Below, piece after piece: positions 1 through 8,187 of a stretch of DNA of 32,357 nucleotides. Position 1 is the first letter of the stretch. The number at the start of each line of letters is the position of its first letter. Position numbers and translations under genes: made by a program. The notes below the pieces were generated by a model. That model saw only the letters and a program-made list of their open reading frames with translations. It had not been told where the DNA came from and did no database searches. The DNA is from an uncultured Alistipes sp. (lineage in GTDB: Bacteria > Bacteroidota > Bacteroidia > Bacteroidales > Rikenellaceae), in NCBI GenBank assembly GCA_900545315.1, contig UQYM01000033.1:1-32357 (forward strand), given 5' to 3'.

Positions 1-314
1 ACGTTCTGATAGATGCGCCCGGTTGTTACGTTGTTGGCCTGTGAGGTCTGGATATTGGTGAAACGTTCGTAGTGACCCAAATCGAGGTCAGTCTCGGCAC
101 CGTCTTCGGTGACATAGCATTCACCGTGCTCGTATGGGTTCAGCGTACCCGGATCGACGTTGATATACGGATCGAGTTTCTGAATGGCTACCCGATAGCC
201 CCGTGCCTGAAGCAGGCGGGCCAACGACGCGGAGATAATACCTTTACCCAATGACGAGGCTACACCCCCGGTCACAAAGATGTACTTGGTCTTTTTCGTG
301 TTGCTTACAGCCAT
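1..314 (-). CDS. pyrG: CTP synthase, N-terminal part (runs off the window)
   Basis: This is the first ~104 residues of CTP synthase, which converts UTP to CTP using ATP and glutamine. It starts at the ATG at 314-312 (MAVSNTKKTKYIFVTGG) and continues past base 1. The synthetase-domain P-loop GGVASSLGKGIISASLARLL is followed by the conserved stretch QKLDPYINVDPGTLNPYEHGE and VTEDGAETDLDLGHYERF, all diagnostic of the family. The glutaminase domain lies outside the window. It begins 25 bases after the stop of the DUF349 gene on the same strand and no separate promoter is visible, so the two are probably co-transcribed. Confidence 0.96.
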   Translation of the reverse strand, partial: MAVSNTKKTKYIFVTGGVASSLGKGIISASLARLLQARGYRVAIQKLDPYINVDPGTLNPYEHGECYVTEDGAETDLDLGHYERFTNIQTSQANNVTTGRIYQN

Positions 315-339
315 GATATATCTACTTCTTTCTGTATGT

Positions 340-2343
340 TTATTCTGCTTGATTGTTTTGCTTGTCGATCATGTCGATCTTCTCGACCAAAGTAGCCATC
401 TCCTCTTTGGCTTTGGCGATCTTGTTGTTTACCTCGCGAATCATCGCTTCGGCATTTTTGCTCTTGGAGAAGAAGCCAATGTTGTTTTCCAACAGAGCGA
501 TATCCGATTCGAGTTGTTTCATCTTATTGTAGAGTCGGTCGCGTTCGAAACGCAGACGGCGACGATCTCCCCCTTCGGCAATCGAGGAAATCTTCCCTTT
601 GAAACGCTCCAGACGATTCTCTTTGTCGCTGCTACGCAATTTGGCAAAGATGGCATCCACCGCTTTACGATACTCTTTCTGGATGGTCTCTTTCTGCTTG
701 ATGGGTACAAACCCGATCTCAGCCCAACGATGTTGCAACTCTTTGAGCGCTTCGAACCCATGCTCTTTGTTCTCCACAACAAACGACTTCAACTCTTCAA
801 GCAGCTCCTTCTTCTTGGCCAGGTTCTCTTCATACTGCTGGTCGAGCGACGCGAAGAAGGCCGCTTTGCGTTCGAAGAACTTATCGCAAGCGCTGCGGAA
901 ACGTTTCCAAATCGCATCCGAATAGCGGCGTGATACCGGGCCGATCTCCTTCCAACGCTTTTGCAAAGCGATCAGCTCATCGGTCGCCTTTTTCCACTCT
1001 TCACTCTCCTGCAAAGCTTCGGCCGCTGCACAAATGTCATTTTTCAGATGGAGATTGTTCTCCATCTCCGCTTTGATCTGCAGATAGAAGTTGCGTTTGT
1101 TCTCAAAGAATTTATCGCAAGCGTTGCGGAAACGTTCGTAGATTTTGGTGTTATCTTTTTTCGGAGCAAAACCGATCGTCTTCCACACTTTCTGGATATC
1201 GATCAACTGTTCCGAAGCCTTGTTCCACTCTTTGCGTGTCGACAATGGGGCCGCTGACAACTCCTCGGTCTTGACACACAACTCGGTCTTCAACTCCAGA
1301 TTGTGCTTCTGCTCCTCTTTGATACCGTTGAAGTACTCCTGATGGCGCTTGTTAATCTTGGTGCTGGCTTCGCGGAAACGCTCCCACAGCTGCTCCTTGA
1401 ATTCATTGGCCACAGGACCTGTCTCTCTCCACTGTTCGTGCAATTTCTGCAGTTTGTGGAAAGCATTCACCGGTGAAGGATCGAGCACTAAGGCCTCAGC
1501 CTCTTCGCACAACTGCAATTTGGTCTCGTAGTTCTTTTTCAGATCAAGATCACGCAACTCCTTGTTGATCTTGATAAAGTTGTAGAAATTCTCGACATGC
1601 AGGTTATAGGTCTCCCACAGATCCTTGACATGGGCCTGAGGAACCGGACCGGTCTCTTTCCAACGCTGTTGCAGCTCCCGGAAGGTGTTAAAGGTCTGAT
1701 TCAACGTTTCGTTGCTGTTGATCAACTCCTTCAGCTCCTCAATGATCTGCAGCTTGATCTTATAATTGTTTTCCTTCTCTTCCTCAAGTTTGGCAATGAA
1801 TTCATTGCGTTTGGTGCGGTATTCGGCAAACAGCTCCTTGAGTCGCTGTTCAGCATCGTCCGGCGTCGGAACAAACTCTTCGAGCTTTCCGCCAGCCTCG
1901 ACAAATGCACGACGTGCACGCTCAACCTCCGCACGGTAGGTCTTATAAAAAGCGATCTTGATTGCCTCAACATCCCGACGAATGGTCTGGACCGGCTTGT
2001 TGGCCAACAGATCGGCCAAAATATCCAACAACTCTGTTTTGGATTTGCCGTTGTAGTCGGTCGGCGCCGCACTCTCTTTTGGCGTCTCATCAATGGCGGC
2101 GGATTCATCCTCGCCCTCCAGCTCGAATTCCGGCGCATTGGCTGCCAGTTCAGCCTCCTCGTCAGAAAAATCAACCGAAGAGGTCACAGCTTCAGGATCG
2201 TTTTCAACAACAGCAGCATTCGACTCTGCTGGAGATGGTGCCGGCTCTGTGGCAGCCGGAGTAGTCGCTTGCGCATCCGCGGGGTTCGATACAACCCCGG
2301 ATTGTTCCTCAGGAACAGGGATCTTGTCAGTTTCAGTACTCAT
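340..2343 (-). CDS. DUF349 domain-containing repeat protein
   Basis: About 667 residues with five DUF349 repeats, each carrying a W-x3-G-x-(A/V)-P-like start and a later (I/L)W..(F/Y)R.A..KFF-like helix: WKETGPVPQ, WRETGPVAN, WKTIGFAPK, WKEIGPVSR and WAEIGFVPI. The first ~130 residues are low-complexity and rich in Ala, Glu and Pro. The repeats are highly charged and helical, likely coiled-coil, and no signal peptide is visible, so the protein is probably cytoplasmic. Its molecular role is not established and I do not assign one. The frame is open to 2388, but a -7 box (TACATTTG, 2393-2386) covers that upstream TTG. The ATG at 2343 (MSTETDKIP) is therefore preferred; the ATG at 2367 is possible. 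pyrG follows in the same direction. Confidence 0.9.
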   Translation of the reverse strand: MSTETDKIPVPEEQSGVVSNPADAQATTPAATEPAPSPAESNAAVVENDPEAVTSSVDFSDEEAELAANAPEFELEGEDESAAIDETPKESAAPTDYNGKSKTELLDILADLLANKPVQTIRRDVEAIKIAFYKTYRAEVERARRAFVEAGGKLEEFVPTPDDAEQRLKELFAEYRTKRNEFIAKLEEEKENNYKIKLQIIEELKELINSNETLNQTFNTFRELQQRWKETGPVPQAHVKDLWETYNLHVENFYNFIKINKELRDLDLKKNYETKLQLCEEAEALVLDPSPVNAFHKLQKLHEQWRETGPVANEFKEQLWERFREASTKINKRHQEYFNGIKEEQKHNLELKTELCVKTEELSAAPLSTRKEWNKASEQLIDIQKVWKTIGFAPKKDNTKIYERFRNACDKFFENKRNFYLQIKAEMENNLHLKNDICAAAEALQESEEWKKATDELIALQKRWKEIGPVSRRYSDAIWKRFRSACDKFFERKAAFFASLDQQYEENLAKKKELLEELKSFVVENKEHGFEALKELQHRWAEIGFVPIKQKETIQKEYRKAVDAIFAKLRSSDKENRLERFKGKISSIAEGGDRRRLRFERDRLYNKMKQLESDIALLENNIGFFSKSKNAEAMIREVNNKIAKAKEEMATLVEKIDMIDKQNNQAE

Positions 2344-2385
2344 CGTGCACGATTTATTTGCCTGCATTTTACAGGATTTTATCAA

Positions 2386-2393
2386 CAAATGTA
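2386..2393 (-). promoter_or_regulatory. Predicted -7 box of the DUF349-pyrG unit
   Basis: TACATTTG on the minus strand fits the Bacteroidetes -7 consensus TAnnTTTG. It lies about 43 bases before the preferred ATG at 2343. No clear TTG-type -33 element is visible at the expected spacing, so the call rests on the -7 match and its position. Confidence 0.5.
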
Positions 2394-2534
2394 GGTGTTT
2401 TTTGATAAAATATCACAGCTTACTGCTAAAAAGTTCCCCAATAACCTTATATGTAGGAATATTTTGCCTGCTTAACCTTAAATTAATATAATTTGATGTA
2501 TTTTGTGGGCACAATTTAAACCGCATAATGAGAT

Positions 2535-3206
2535 ATGAAGCAACGGATTCTGCTGGTCGACGATGAAGCGGATATTTTGGAGTTCATCAGCTATAACCTG
2601 ATCAAAGAGGGGTACGAAGTGTACACCGCAACCAACGGCGTACAGGCTTTGGAGAAGGCCCGGGAGGTTCATCCGCATCTGATTCTGCTCGATGTGATGA
2701 TGCCGGAGATGGATGGAATCGAAACCTGTCAGGAGATCCGCAAAATCGATGACCTGAAAAATACGCTGATCGCCTTTCTGACGGCTCGAGGAGAGGACTA
2801 TTCGCAAATCGCCGGATTTGAGGCGGGGGCTGACGACTATATCGCCAAGCCAATTCGGGTCAAAGTGTTGGTGAGCCGCATCAAAGCTCTCCTCAAACGG
2901 TTTGAATCCCGCCCAATCGAGGCTCCGGTGCAGGAGCGTTCAATTGTGATCGACCGGGAACGTTATCTCGTGCTCAAAGAGGGCAAAGAGATCGTCCTGC
3001 CTCGCAAAGAGTTTGAACTGCTGGCCCTACTCTACTCCAAACCCCAAAAGGTCTTTTCACGCGAAGTAATCTTTGCTAATGTTTGGGGAAATGATGTCAT
3101 TGTCGGAGACCGTACCATCGACGTCCATATCCGAAAATTGCGTGAAAAACTCGGCGATCACCATATCGTTACGGTCAAAGGGGTCGGATACAAATATGAA
3201 GACTAA
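2535..3206 (+). CDS. Response regulator, OmpR/PhoB family (orphan)
   Basis: A 223-residue two-component response regulator. The N-terminal receiver domain (about 1-120) shows the acidic pair D9-D10, phosphoacceptor D53 (LILLDVMMPEMDG), T83 and K105 (YIAKPIR). The C-terminal winged-helix DNA-binding domain (about 130-223) contains LPRKEFELLALL and a typical ending with RTIDVHIRKLREKLG and VKGVGYKYED. It acts in the cytoplasm as a phosphorylation-dependent transcription factor. No histidine kinase gene lies beside it: the upstream neighbour is divergent and the next gene is pta. The cognate kinase and regulon are therefore unknown. The stop is followed 41 bases later by a -7 box for pta, so pta need not be read from this gene's promoter. 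Confidence 0.95.
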   Translation: MKQRILLVDDEADILEFISYNLIKEGYEVYTATNGVQALEKAREVHPHLILLDVMMPEMDGIETCQEIRKIDDLKNTLIAFLTARGEDYSQIAGFEAGADDYIAKPIRVKVLVSRIKALLKRFESRPIEAPVQERSIVIDRERYLVLKEGKEIVLPRKEFELLALLYSKPQKVFSREVIFANVWGNDVIVGDRTIDVHIRKLREKLGDHHIVTVKGVGYKYED

Positions 3207-3247
3207 AAAATCATTCGATTTCCCTTCCCATTTCAATGTCGTTTTCC

Positions 3248-3255
3248 TACCTTTG
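3248..3255 (+). promoter_or_regulatory. Predicted -7 box upstream of pta
   Basis: TACCTTTG, the strongest form of the Bacteroidetes -7 box, lies just after the response-regulator stop. It places the transcript start near 3260 and gives pta a leader of roughly 235 bases. The -33 region has only a poor match at 19-base spacing. Confidence 0.55.
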
Positions 3256-3260
3256 TGTGG

Positions 3261-3496
3261 CTTGTGGATCGCCGCCACGAGACGTGATGGACGACTCCCC
3301 AGAGTTGTAAAAAGTTGTAACCTGATGCTGACGGAGATGTCCTCAGAGCGTTTTGTTAGCCCTTGCTGTCTGGCGTGACACGAAATCCGTGTTCGAAAGG
3401 GACGGGTGGGCTACTGCGATCGTCAACAACCGATCATCGTGTTGTTGATAGAGCCTGTATGTGCACTTGAAGTATAATATATAAATTGTCAAAGTC
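3261..3496 (+). other. Long structured 5' leader of pta (candidate cis-regulatory RNA)
   Basis: No reading frame here resembles a protein. The predicted transcript would begin with a 7-bp hairpin (CTTGTGG 3261-3267 with CCACGAG 3275-3281). It then has a closing helix TAGCCC (3357-3362) with GGGCTA (3408-3413) around a small hairpin ACACG/CGTGT (3378-3392), and finally an 8-bp hairpin TCAACAAC (3423-3430) with GTTGTTGA (3441-3448). No T-run follows the last hairpin, so it is not an obvious terminator. I recognise no known riboswitch class. The structures are inferred by eye. Confidence 0.4.
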
Positions 3497-4501
3497 ATGG
3501 AATTCGTTGAAAGAATCAAGGCGAAAGCCGCACAAGACATCAAGACGATCGTATTACCTGAGGCAGCTGAAGAACGAAACATCAAAGCTGCCAACCAAAT
3601 CCTCAAAGAGGGATTTGCTAAATTGGTGCTGATCGGTGACCCCGATAAGATTCATCATCTGGCATCTGAATATTACCTCGACCAGATCGATAAAGCTGTG
3701 ATTGTCGATCCGCTGAACAACCCCAAAAAAGAGGAGTATGTCGAACTGATGCTGAAACTTCGTGCCAGCAAAGGGCTGACCCGTGAGCAGGCCGAAAAGC
3801 TGATCGTCGATCCGCTCTATTTGGGTGCCCTGATGGTCAAAAATGGGGACGTCGATGGCGAAGTTGCCGGTGCCAATAACGCTACGGGTGATGTATTGCG
3901 TCCAGCCTTCCAATATGTGAAAACCATGCCGGGTATCAGTGTGGTTTCGGGTGCATTTATCATGATCATTCCCGATACCATGTTCGGCGAACACGGTATG
4001 ATGGTCTTTGCTGACTGCGCCGTACATCCCAACCCTACGGCTGAAGAGTTGGCTCAGATCGCTGTGATGACGGGTCGTACTACCCGTGTGATTGCCGGTT
4101 TCGAGCCTCGTATCGCCATGTTGAGCTTCTCGACCAAAGGCTCTGCTAAAAACGAAATCGTTGACAAGGTGATTGCTGCTACTCATCTGGCTCAGCAGAT
4201 GGATCCGACGCTGATGATCGATGGCGAATTGCAGGCTGATGCGGCAATTATCCCGGGTATCGGTGCGAAGAAAGCTCCCGGAAGCAAAATCGCTGGTAAA
4301 GCCAACGTATTGGTATTCCCCTCATTGGAGGTTGGTAATATCGCCTACAAATTGGTACAGCGCATGGCCCATGCCGAGGCGATTGGCCCGATTCTGCAGG
4401 GCATGGCCGCTCCGATCAACGACCTTTCACGCGGTTGTTCGGTGGATGATATCGTCAATCTGGTGGCCATCACTGCTTGCCAGGCCGGCGGTATGAAATA
4501 A
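3497..4501 (+). CDS. pta: Phosphate acetyltransferase
   Basis: 334 residues, the usual length of the short, single-domain Pta. It interconverts acetyl-CoA plus phosphate and acetyl phosphate plus CoA in the cytoplasm. Typical stretches are IVLPEAAEERNIKAANQIL near the N-terminus, GDVDGEVAGANNATGDVLRP in the middle, and the C-terminal KAPGSKIAGKANVLVFPSLE and LQGMAAPINDLSRGCSVDDI. The ATG at 3497 lies 19 bases after an AT-rich stretch with no Shine-Dalgarno, as is usual in this phylum. ackA follows after 36 bases on the same strand. Together they form the acetate-producing, ATP-yielding pathway. A predicted promoter and long leader precede the gene. Confidence 0.96.
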   Translation: MEFVERIKAKAAQDIKTIVLPEAAEERNIKAANQILKEGFAKLVLIGDPDKIHHLASEYYLDQIDKAVIVDPLNNPKKEEYVELMLKLRASKGLTREQAEKLIVDPLYLGALMVKNGDVDGEVAGANNATGDVLRPAFQYVKTMPGISVVSGAFIMIIPDTMFGEHGMMVFADCAVHPNPTAEELAQIAVMTGRTTRVIAGFEPRIAMLSFSTKGSAKNEIVDKVIAATHLAQQMDPTLMIDGELQADAAIIPGIGAKKAPGSKIAGKANVLVFPSLEVGNIAYKLVQRMAHAEAIGPILQGMAAPINDLSRGCSVDDIVNLVAITACQAGGMK

Positions 4502-4537
4502 ACGGAAGCTGAAAATCTTATCAACCTCATTGTAACA

Positions 4538-5755
4538 ATGACTATTCTTGTTTTGAATTGCGGAAGTTCCTCGATCAAATATCAGGTGATCGAGATGAAC
4601 AGCATGAACGAAAATACCCTGTTGGTAAAAGGACAGGTTGAACGTATCGGCTTGTCGGACGGTTTGTTGGTACACAAACCCGTTGGCAAACCTCAATTTG
4701 AACTGACCAAAAGCATTCCCGATCACACCGTGGGAATCAATTTGATCCTGGAAGCTCTGGTAGATCCCGAACACGGCGTGCTGCACAGTATTAGCGAATT
4801 GTCGGCTGTCGGCCATCGGGTTGCTCATGGCGGAGAGTATTTTGAAGACAGTGCCATCGTGGACAAGTCGGTGAAACAGAAGATCGAAGCCTGCTTCGAA
4901 TTGGCTCCATTACATAATCCGGCCAACCTGAAAGGTATTCTCTCGATGGAAAACCTCTTGCCTAACACGCCTCAGGTAGCGGTCTTTGATACCTCCTTCC
5001 ACCAGACGATTCCTGCAGCCAACTTTATGTATGCCCTCCCCTATAAATATTATGAGGAGTATCGTGTACGTCGCTATGGCTTCCACGGGACCAGCCACAA
5101 ATATGTCGCCCAGGTGGGTTGTAAATTGACTGGCGTTGATTTTGATCATTCGCGCATCATTACCTGCCATATTGGTAACGGTGCGTCGATCACAGCAATC
5201 CTCAACGGTAAGTCTTATGACACCTCGATGGGATTCACTCCGGTTGACGGTTTGGTCATGGGTACCCGTTGCGGTAGCGTCGATCCCAGTGCCTTGATCT
5301 ATATCGCAGAGAAAGAGGGTCTCAACCTCGATCGCATGTCGAATATGATCAACAAACAGTCTGGTCTGCTCGGTATTACTGGTATTTCGTCCGATATGCG
5401 TGATATTCATGCAGCGGCCGAGAAGGGCGACAAGAAGGCACAGTTGGCCCTTGATATGTTCGTACTGCGTATCAAAAAATTCATCGGTCAGTACGCTGCA
5501 CTGATGGGTGGAGCCGACCTGATTGTCTTTACGGGCGGTGTCGGTGAAAATGATTTCATCGTACGGGAACGTGTTTGCGAAAATATGGAGTATATGGGTG
5601 TGCTGTTTGACAAGCAGGCCAACGATGGTGTCCGCGGACAGGACGTGATCATCTCCAAACCTGAATCGAAAGTGAAGGTCGCAGCCGTGGCTACCAACGA
5701 AGAGCTGGTGATCGCTTCGGATACGTTCCGTCTGCTGAAAAAACGTTCGGAATAA
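4538..5755 (+). CDS. ackA: Acetate kinase
   Basis: 405 residues, a full-length member of the acetate kinase (ASKHA fold) family. It transfers phosphate from acetyl phosphate to ADP. Visible signatures are VLNCGSSSIKY at the N-terminus, VGHRVAHGG, FDTSFHQTIP, YGFHGTSHKYV, CHIGNGASI and GLVMGTRCGSVDPSALIY, with FTGGVGEND near the C-terminus. It is the second gene of the pta-ackA pair and is followed by a strong terminator at 5779-5812, which separates it from the related ptb-buk pair. Confidence 0.97.
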   Translation: MTILVLNCGSSSIKYQVIEMNSMNENTLLVKGQVERIGLSDGLLVHKPVGKPQFELTKSIPDHTVGINLILEALVDPEHGVLHSISELSAVGHRVAHGGEYFEDSAIVDKSVKQKIEACFELAPLHNPANLKGILSMENLLPNTPQVAVFDTSFHQTIPAANFMYALPYKYYEEYRVRRYGFHGTSHKYVAQVGCKLTGVDFDHSRIITCHIGNGASITAILNGKSYDTSMGFTPVDGLVMGTRCGSVDPSALIYIAEKEGLNLDRMSNMINKQSGLLGITGISSDMRDIHAAAEKGDKKAQLALDMFVLRIKKFIGQYAALMGGADLIVFTGGVGENDFIVRERVCENMEYMGVLFDKQANDGVRGQDVIISKPESKVKVAAVATNEELVIASDTFRLLKKRSE

Positions 5756-5778
5756 TCTTTGTAATTCGATTGATAGGG

Positions 5779-5812
5779 AAAGTTCTCTCGTGCCATACGG
5801 GAGAACTTTTTT
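5779..5812 (+). terminator. Rho-independent terminator after ackA
   Basis: A 12-bp stem (AAAGTTCTCTCG 5779-5790 with CGGGAGAACTTT 5798-5809, one T-G wobble) has a 7-base loop and runs into a T tract. It ends pta-ackA transcripts 24 bases after the ackA stop. Confidence 0.88.
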
Positions 5813-5845
5813 ATTCCTATTTTTATCGCCAAAATCAGAGACACT

Positions 5846-6745
5846 ATGATTACAAAACTCGAAGAGCTGGTGTCCGTCGTTCAGGGACGCCCGAAGAAAA
5901 AAATGGCTGTTGCTTACGCCCAGGATGAACATACGATTGAGGCTGTTAATGCAGCAGTAGATATGGGAATTGTCGATGCCGTGTTAGTGGGTGATACGGA
6001 TGAAATCCAACGGATATGCATGGCTCTGGAAATCAATCCATCTAAATTTACCATTGTTCAGGCTGACAACGATGTGGCAAGCGCAAACCGGGCGGTCCAA
6101 ATGGTCAATGAAGGTGAGGCCGATCTGTTGATGAAGGGTCTCGTTTCAACCGATAAATATATGCGTGCAATCTTGAACAAGGAGTATGGGCTGTTGCCTC
6201 CCAAAGGGGTGTTGAGCCATGTCGCTGTTTTTGAGATTCCGACCTATCACAAATTGTTGCTGGTTTCGGATGTGGCCGTGATCCCCTACCCAGACCTGAA
6301 ACAAAAAATGGCTATTGTACGCTATCTGATCTCTGCAGCCCATGCCATGGGCATAGAACGTCCGAAAATTGCGGCGATTGCGCCGAGTGAACAGATGTTA
6401 CCAGGCGTAGAGTCCTCCATCGAAGCGGCTGTCCTGGCCAAAATGGCCGATCGGGGACAGTTCGGTGATGTGATTATGGACGGTCCTTTGGCTCTCGATG
6501 TGGCGCTCTTCTCGGAGGTTGCACGCACCAAACACCTCTCCAGCCCGGTAGCAGGGGATGCTGATTGTTTGTTGATGCCAAATTTGGATGCCGGGAATGT
6601 TTTTTACAAAGCAGCCAACCACCTTTGCAATGCTCCGCTGGCTGCAATGGTCGTTGGAACAAAAGCGCCCTGCGTGCTGACTTCACGCGGTGATTCGGCA
6701 GCCTCAAAACTTTATTCGATCGCTTTGGCTGCCCTCAATGCTTAA
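5846..6745 (+). CDS. ptb: Phosphate butyryltransferase
   Basis: 299 residues, the normal length for phosphate butyryltransferase, which converts butyryl-CoA plus phosphate to butyryl phosphate plus CoA. It shares the phosphotransacylase fold with Pta. Visible family stretches include EGEADLLMKGLVSTDKYMRA, KGVLSHVAVFEIPTYHKLL, DGPLALDVALF and LLMPNLDAGNVFYKAANHL. It starts 34 bases after the ackA terminator, so it needs its own promoter; TATTTTTA at 5819-5826 is a weak candidate. The butyrate kinase gene follows at once. Ptb enzymes can accept branched or other short acyl-CoAs, so the in vivo substrate might be isobutyryl- or isovaleryl-CoA. Confidence 0.93.
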   Translation: MITKLEELVSVVQGRPKKKMAVAYAQDEHTIEAVNAAVDMGIVDAVLVGDTDEIQRICMALEINPSKFTIVQADNDVASANRAVQMVNEGEADLLMKGLVSTDKYMRAILNKEYGLLPPKGVLSHVAVFEIPTYHKLLLVSDVAVIPYPDLKQKMAIVRYLISAAHAMGIERPKIAAIAPSEQMLPGVESSIEAAVLAKMADRGQFGDVIMDGPLALDVALFSEVARTKHLSSPVAGDADCLLMPNLDAGNVFYKAANHLCNAPLAAMVVGTKAPCVLTSRGDSAASKLYSIALAALNA

Positions 6746-6761
6746 CTTACCAAATTTGCAC

Positions 6762-7841
6762 ATGGAGAAAACCTATCGAATCTTGGCGATTAATCCGGGA
6801 TCAACCTCAACCAAAATCTCGGTCTTCGAAAATCTGCAAGAGGTTTATGCCGAAACGTTGCGCCATTCCAGTGACGAGTTGCAACCTTTCCAGTGTGTAG
6901 CGGATCAGTTCGCGTTTCGCAAAGCATTGATCGTCGAGGCGCTCGAAAAGGCAGGAATTGATTTGCAAACCATCTCTGCGGTGATTGGCCGTGGAGGGCT
7001 GGTCAAGCCGATCCCGTCGGGAGTCTACGAAATGAACGATGCGTTGAAACACGATCTGCTCCACTCTCAACTTGGGGACCATGCCTCAAATCTGGGAGGC
7101 TTGCTCGCTGCCGATATCGCTGCCATGATTCCTGGAGTTAAAGCCTATATTGCCGATCCTGTTGTGGTGGATGAGATGGAAGATGTCGCTCGTCTGACCG
7201 GTCATCCGCAGATCCGTCGTGTATCTATATTTCATGCACTAAACCAAAAAGCAGTAGCGCGAGCTTATGCCCGAACGCTTGGGAAACGTTATGAAGAGCT
7301 GAATCTGGTCATTGCCCATATCGGTGGCGGTTTTTCGATAGGGGCTCATCGGCATGGTCGCGTGATTGACGCCACCAATGCCATGGACGGTGAAAGCGCT
7401 TTCACACCTGAACGTTCTGGTGCTCTGCCTGCCAGACAGGTGATTGATCTTTGCTTCAGTGGTAAATATACGCATCGTGAAGTTCGTCGTATGATTAGCG
7501 GCGCTGGCGGCCTCGTCGCTTTAACCGGTTCCAGCCATGTCGGAGAGCTGATTGAACGCGGTAAAAATGGAGATCATAAGATTTTGCAGATCATTGATGC
7601 CATGTCATACAATATTGGTAAGACGATCGGTAGTATGGCAGCCGTGTTGCATGGTGAGGTCGATGCCATCTTGATTACCGGAGGGGTGGCTTATAACACC
7701 TATGTGTGCGACTATGTCAAAGAGATGGTGAAGTTTATTGCTCCGGTTGTGGTGATGGCTGGTGAGGACGAAATGCGGGCTCTGGCAGAAAACGCTCTGT
7801 CCGTGTTGCAGGGCAGACGACAACCTTCCGTCTATGCTTGA
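6762..7841 (+). CDS. buk: Butyrate kinase
   Basis: 359 residues from the ATG at 6762 (MEKTYRILAINPGSTSTKI), matching the usual ~355-residue family. The frame is open further upstream, but that part overlaps ptb and has no family similarity. It makes butyrate and ATP from butyryl phosphate and ADP. Key stretches are AINPGSTSTKISVFE, RGGLVKPIPSGVYEMND, IADPVVVDEM, SIFHALNQKAVARAYA, VIAHIGGGFSIGAHRHGRVID and ITGGVAYN. It begins 16 bases after the ptb stop, so the two are an operon for terminal butyrate (or branched-chain acid) formation. Downstream is a long gene-free tail and a shared convergent terminator with pyk. Confidence 0.95.
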   Translation: MEKTYRILAINPGSTSTKISVFENLQEVYAETLRHSSDELQPFQCVADQFAFRKALIVEALEKAGIDLQTISAVIGRGGLVKPIPSGVYEMNDALKHDLLHSQLGDHASNLGGLLAADIAAMIPGVKAYIADPVVVDEMEDVARLTGHPQIRRVSIFHALNQKAVARAYARTLGKRYEELNLVIAHIGGGFSIGAHRHGRVIDATNAMDGESAFTPERSGALPARQVIDLCFSGKYTHREVRRMISGAGGLVALTGSSHVGELIERGKNGDHKILQIIDAMSYNIGKTIGSMAAVLHGEVDAILITGGVAYNTYVCDYVKEMVKFIAPVVVMAGEDEMRALAENALSVLQGRRQPSVYA

Positions 7842-8098
7842 CCTCGCAGAGTGATTTATTAATGATCCTTCGAAACAGGCGATGTGGCCGAGCTGTTTGA
7901 CCATAGTAGCTTATCCAGTTTCATGGACGGTTGGTCAGGGATTTGTACTGGACAAGCCGTGTTGGATGGGTGTTTCGGATCAGGATAATTAAGCAAGCGA
8001 CTTGATGTTGCACGGTTTGATAGTGCGCGTTGCTTGCAAATTAGGAATGTGCAACATTGTGGCTTTGTCTGTTACTTTTGAAGGATGCAGGCTGACTA
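7842..8098. other. Gene-free interval after buk with inverted repeats
   Basis: No credible coding frame. Read on the + strand as a possible buk 3' UTR, it holds AAACAG/CTGTTT (7873-7878 with 7893-7898) and TCCAGT/ACTGGA (7914-7919 with 7947-7952). It also holds AAGCAAGCG with CGCGTTGCTT (7991-7999 with 8026-8035, one bulge) and GTTGCAC/GTGCAAC (8007-8013 with 8049-8055). The last two interleave, so they would be alternative helices or a pseudoknot. TACTTTTG at 8073-8080 resembles a -7 box just before the terminator. None of this identifies a known RNA. Confidence 0.35.
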
Positions 8099-8134
8099 AA
8101 AAAAGAGGAGCGGTTATAACCACTCCTCTTTTTT
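8099..8134. terminator. Bidirectional terminator between buk and pyk
   Basis: AAAAAAGAGGAG (8099-8110) pairs with CTCCTCTTTTTT (8123-8134), with an inner GGTT/AACC extension. A-rich and T-rich flanks make it work on either strand. It serves the convergent buk (+) and pyk (-) transcripts. Confidence 0.9.
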
Positions 8135-8187
8135 ATGATTTCGTCCAATCAGAATTAACGAATCATTTCCTTGCATTTTGCTGCCAC

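Noticed and set aside
1597..2394. A 265-codon open frame antisense to the DUF349 gene.
   Set aside because: A shadow of the biased, low-complexity N-terminus of the DUF349 protein.
3382..3400. A tRNA T-arm-like stretch (GTTCGAA) in the pta leader.
   Set aside because: No acceptor, D or anticodon stems surround it, so it is not a tRNA gene or remnant.
4910..5932. A 340-codon open frame antisense to ackA and the start of ptb.
   Set aside because: Shadow of acetate kinase, and it would span the strong terminator at 5779-5812.
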